Source of the DNA: Hyphobacterium sp. CCMP332
Lineage (GTDB): Bacteria; Pseudomonadota; Alphaproteobacteria; Caulobacterales; Maricaulaceae
Assembly: GCF_014323565.1 (NCBI RefSeq)
Contig: NZ_CP058669.1
Span: forward strand, 434,001 to 498,000
Direction of reading: 5' to 3'
Length of the DNA stretch: 64,000 nt
Positions within the stretch are counted from its first letter, which is position 1, and every line of letters starts with the position of its first letter. The notes under the pieces are model-generated. The model worked only from the letters and a program-made list of their open reading frames with translations. It was not told the origin of the DNA and ran no database searches. A program made the translations under genes and the position numbers. Positions 61,397 to 64,000 of the stretch are shown here, piece after piece.

Positions 61397-62691
61397 GCGG
61401 CAATCGCCTTTTCGTAGAGCGCGCTGGCGGCAAGAGCATGGTTGCGCCAGCTGAACACGTCCCTGGCGCGCTGCGCACCGGCTGCACCCATTTCGCTTGC
61501 CATGTCCGGCTGGTTCAGCACGGCGCGGATCGCGGTTTCGAGCGCCACGGCATCGCCTGCGGGAACGATGCTGCCCGCATCGCCGACGACTTCCGGCAGA
61601 GCGCCGCCATCGCTTGCCACTACGGGAGCACCACAAGCCATCGCTTCCGCGGCGGGGAAGCCGAAGCCTTCAAACCGGGCCGGGCAGACGACAACGCTCG
61701 CGCGGCGATACAGGTCAGCGATGTCTTTGCGGGTGACGCCCGATTTCGCGTGGACCCGGTCCAGTAGACCCGCCTCGCTCAATATCTGTTTGGCGCGGCC
61801 TTCGCGTAACTGGCCTATCAATTCCAGCTTCAGCGAAGGGTTCTGGGCGGCCAGCGAAACAAAGGCCCGCATCAGCACGTCCAGCCCCTTGATCGGAACA
61901 TCTGCGCTGGCGGTCGCCGCAATCAGATGAGGTTCGCGCGGCGTCTCGGCGTCAGGACAGAAGACGGCATGGTCGATGCCGTTAAAGCTGACGCTGGCTT
62001 GTGCGGCTTTCATGCCATAATGCGCGGCATGGCTGTCGCGGGCGGCTTCCGACACGGCCAGCATGCAAGGCAATGCCCGGACGGTCCTTGCCTGCATTTC
62101 GGTGAAACCGTACCAGCGCCGGGTCAGCGCTTTTTCCCACCATCTGGAAACGCCGTCCACGGCAAAGCCGCGGTCAATCGCGACGGGATGGTGGATTGTT
62201 GCGACAACCGGCACCTGCCGCGCAATGTCGATAAAAGGCGGCATCAGCGTCTGGTTGTCATGGATCACGTCAAAGCGGTGCGCCTGCGTTCTCAGCCACG
62301 CCTGAAGCCGATAGCTGAAGGCCAGCAATTCGCCAAACGCGCCGGTATTGTGCGCCAGCCATTCCGAGCGATCTGCCTTTGACAAAAGGTGTTTCGGGCG
62401 AAGCGCCAGAAATGCATTCTTCTCTTCAAACAGATTGAGCGCTGGAAATTCGATCAGCTCGACGCCATCCGGGACGTCGGGATAGGGCGGACCCGATGCG
62501 ATCGTGACATGATGGCCCAGATCGCGCAGCCCGATGGCCAGTTCGCGCAGATAAACACCCTGTCCGCCGACATGCGGATGTGACCGGTATCCGGTCAGCA
62601 AAACGCGGCGCGGATGCAGCGCCAGTGTCTTGTTCCCGGGCGATCCGGACGCCGGAATATCCGGCGTAATATCAGCAAGGGCCTGGTCCAT
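61390..62691 (-). CDS. Glycosyltransferase family 4 protein
   Basis: 433 aa with GT-B fold. N-terminal Rossmann domain with LLTGYRSHPHVGGQGVYLRELAIGLRDLGH (glycine-rich acceptor loop), C-terminal donor domain with ADLYRRASVVVCPARFEGFGFPAAEAMACGAPVVASDGGALPEVVGDAGSIV (the E-x7-E motif). Cytoplasmic. First gene of a three-gene unit with the methyltransferase and toroid genes; divergent from an MFS gene. Confidence 0.88.
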   Translation of the reverse strand: MDQALADITPDIPASGSPGNKTLALHPRRVLLTGYRSHPHVGGQGVYLRELAIGLRDLGHHVTIASGPPYPDVPDGVELIEFPALNLFEEKNAFLALRPKHLLSKADRSEWLAHNTGAFGELLAFSYRLQAWLRTQAHRFDVIHDNQTLMPPFIDIARQVPVVATIHHPVAIDRGFAVDGVSRWWEKALTRRWYGFTEMQARTVRALPCMLAVSEAARDSHAAHYGMKAAQASVSFNGIDHAVFCPDAETPREPHLIAATASADVPIKGLDVLMRAFVSLAAQNPSLKLELIGQLREGRAKQILSEAGLLDRVHAKSGVTRKDIADLYRRASVVVCPARFEGFGFPAAEAMACGAPVVASDGGALPEVVGDAGSIVPAGDAVALETAIRAVLNQPDMASEMGAAGAQRARDVFSWRNHALAASALYEKAIAAC

Positions 62692-62802
62692 AAACAGTGT
62701 TCACCTTTTTGGATCGGCGAACCTAGCCGCGCTTTGCTGCACTGCAAAGGTGCGAATGCAACAGGCTTTCCATTTATGTGCAGACAGGCTATCGCCGCGC
62801 TC

Positions 62803-63957
62803 ATGAACGGGCGGATTCTTCATCCGGCGGGGCTCCGCTTTGCCGCGCATTATGGCGCTTTCTATCTCGCCTTTGGCGCGTTTCTGCCTTACCTGCCGGT
62901 CTGGCTGGAGACGCGGGGCCTGTCGCCCGAACTGATCGGCATCGCCCTCGCAGGCGGCATGATTGGCCGCACCGTGCTGGCGCCCGCAGGCGCCGCCTGG
63001 ATGGACGGCGCCAGCCGCCGCCGGGACGCCATTGTCGGCTTCGCCTGGGCCGGTCTGGCGGGGTTCCTGCTGGTCGCCCCATTCCGCGATGCTATTCTGT
63101 TGACCATCGTCGCGGCGCTGGCCGGGGCCACGTTCAGCGGACAGATCCCGCTGGTGGATGCCTTTGCGGCATGGTCTTCCCGAAAGGAGGGATTTGCCTT
63201 CGGCCCGGCCCGCGCGGTGGGATCGGCGACCTTCATCATCGCCAACCTGTCTGCGGGTGCCCTCATCGGCCAGTTTGGCGGCGAGGCGGCCCTGGTCTGG
63301 ATGGCGGGCGGCGCAGCACTGACCGTGGCGACCGCTCACTGGTTGCCGGTGGGGGATCGGCAAAAACCTGCAAAGGGCACTGACCCGCTACCACTCCGCT
63401 TGTTGATCACACGGCCATTCGTTCTGGCGCTGTTGGCATCCGCGCTCATTCAGAGCAGCCATGCCTTCTACTACGTCTTTTCGGCGATCAGCTGGCAGGC
63501 CGATGGCATCCAGCCGCAAATGGTCGGGGCGCTCTGGTCAACGGGCGTCTTGGCCGAGATCGTCTTCCTGACCCTGTCCGGGCGATATCTGTCTCGCTTC
63601 CGGCCGGCGCATCTGATGATGATCGCTGCCGGGGCGGCTGTTCTGCGATGGACGCTGACCGCATTTTCGCCCCCGCTGGCTGTGCTGTTTGCCCTGCAAA
63701 TGACCCACGCCTTGAGCTTTGCAGCGGCCTATCTCGGCTTTCTCCGCTTTACGAGTGAACATGCGCCAGATCGGCTGCAAGCCAGTACCCAGGCGGCCAA
63801 CTCGGCGCTGTCCGGGGGGCTGGCTCTGGCGGCGATGAGCGCGGCCTCGGGCATCATTTATGACTATGTCGAAGGTGCGGGATTTGCGCTGATGGCCGTT
63901 CCAGCCGCAATCGGCGGCATATGCGCCTTTCTACTGTTGCGGGTTCGCACTCCCTAA
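62803..63957 (+). CDS. MFS transporter (MFS_1-like, PPP-type)
   Basis: 384 aa from the ATG at 62803; another in-frame ATG at 62776 is possible, and the frame is open further upstream, overlapping the glycosyltransferase gene. About twelve hydrophobic segments. The start LRFAAHYGAFYLAFGAFLPYLPVWLE and second-half FAAAYLGFLRF resemble the 3-phenylpropionate permease type. Substrate unknown. Confidence 0.85.
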   Translation: MNGRILHPAGLRFAAHYGAFYLAFGAFLPYLPVWLETRGLSPELIGIALAGGMIGRTVLAPAGAAWMDGASRRRDAIVGFAWAGLAGFLLVAPFRDAILLTIVAALAGATFSGQIPLVDAFAAWSSRKEGFAFGPARAVGSATFIIANLSAGALIGQFGGEAALVWMAGGAALTVATAHWLPVGDRQKPAKGTDPLPLRLLITRPFVLALLASALIQSSHAFYYVFSAISWQADGIQPQMVGALWSTGVLAEIVFLTLSGRYLSRFRPAHLMMIAAGAAVLRWTLTAFSPPLAVLFALQMTHALSFAAAYLGFLRFTSEHAPDRLQASTQAANSALSGGLALAAMSAASGIIYDYVEGAGFALMAVPAAIGGICAFLLLRVRTP

Positions 63958-64000
63958 GTCGGAATGAATCGACTAAGACTGGCGGCGAAGGGGTGAAAAA

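Overview
This 64 kb window is chromosomal DNA from an alphaproteobacterium. The best guess is the Caulobacterales/Maricaulales (Hyphomonadaceae-like) group. Evidence: a complete murE-to-ftsZ division cluster followed by lpxC-bamD-recN-ligA; a circularly permuted two-piece tmRNA gene; alphaproteobacterial SspB; a thyA-folA-hflKC-degP-miaA block; and, upstream of ftsZ, a TTAA-N7-TTAA box with two GANTC sites, the hallmarks of CtrA/CcrM cell-cycle control. The DNA is GC-rich and densely coding. No insertion sequence, prophage block, tRNA, rRNA or CRISPR array was seen, and no gene-free stretch exceeds about 300 bases.

Layout. 1-13.3 kb: division/cell-wall operon (3' end of ftsI, murE, murF, mraY, murD, ftsW, murG, murC, murB, ddl, ftsQ, ftsA), mostly with overlapping or nearly overlapping genes. 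13.3-20.8 kb: ftsZ, lpxC, bamD, recN, ligA. The ftsZ and ligA frames are broken by dense local clusters of single-base indels, while the genes between them are intact; sequence error is the likeliest cause. 20.8-24.5 kb: a lipoprotein and aminopeptidase P, a 52-aa basic small protein, and an arsR-arsI-like pair with an operator-like inverted repeat. 24.5-31.1 kb: prmA and uvrD, a small unknown gene, a ClC-type protein and an MFS transporter. 31.1-36.5 kb: small unknown genes, a ribbon-helix-helix protein, fumC, a RusA-like nuclease, and an sspB-thioesterase-MFS operon. 36.6-41.6 kb: cytochrome P450, a CorC/CNNM protein, two-piece ssrA with its own promoter and terminator, a DUF3667 protein, a VOC protein, and an HTH protein with membrane segments. 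41.8-48.4 kb: thyA-membrane protein-folA, hflK-hflC-DUF2065, degP-miaA. 48.4-55.9 kb: small unknown genes, a VTT-family membrane protein, then the elongation operon mreB-mreC-mreD-mrdA-rodA. 55.9-64 kb: an NSS symporter, prolyl iminopeptidase, a lipoprotein, a methyltransferase, a glycosyltransferase-methyltransferase-alpha/alpha-toroid cassette, and an MFS permease.

How it fits together. The window holds both peptidoglycan machines: the septal one (ftsI/ftsW/ftsQ/ftsA/ftsZ with the Mur precursor enzymes) and the lateral one (mreBCD/mrdA/rodA). It also holds envelope quality control (bamD, lpxC, degP, hflKC) and the trans-translation/ClpXP pair ssrA and sspB within 4 kb. The least explained parts are the GT4/methyltransferase/toroid cassette near 59.6-62.7 kb, the arsR-arsI-like pair, and several small genes of unknown function. 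Seven of nine convergent gene pairs overlap at their 3' ends, five of them by exactly four bases.
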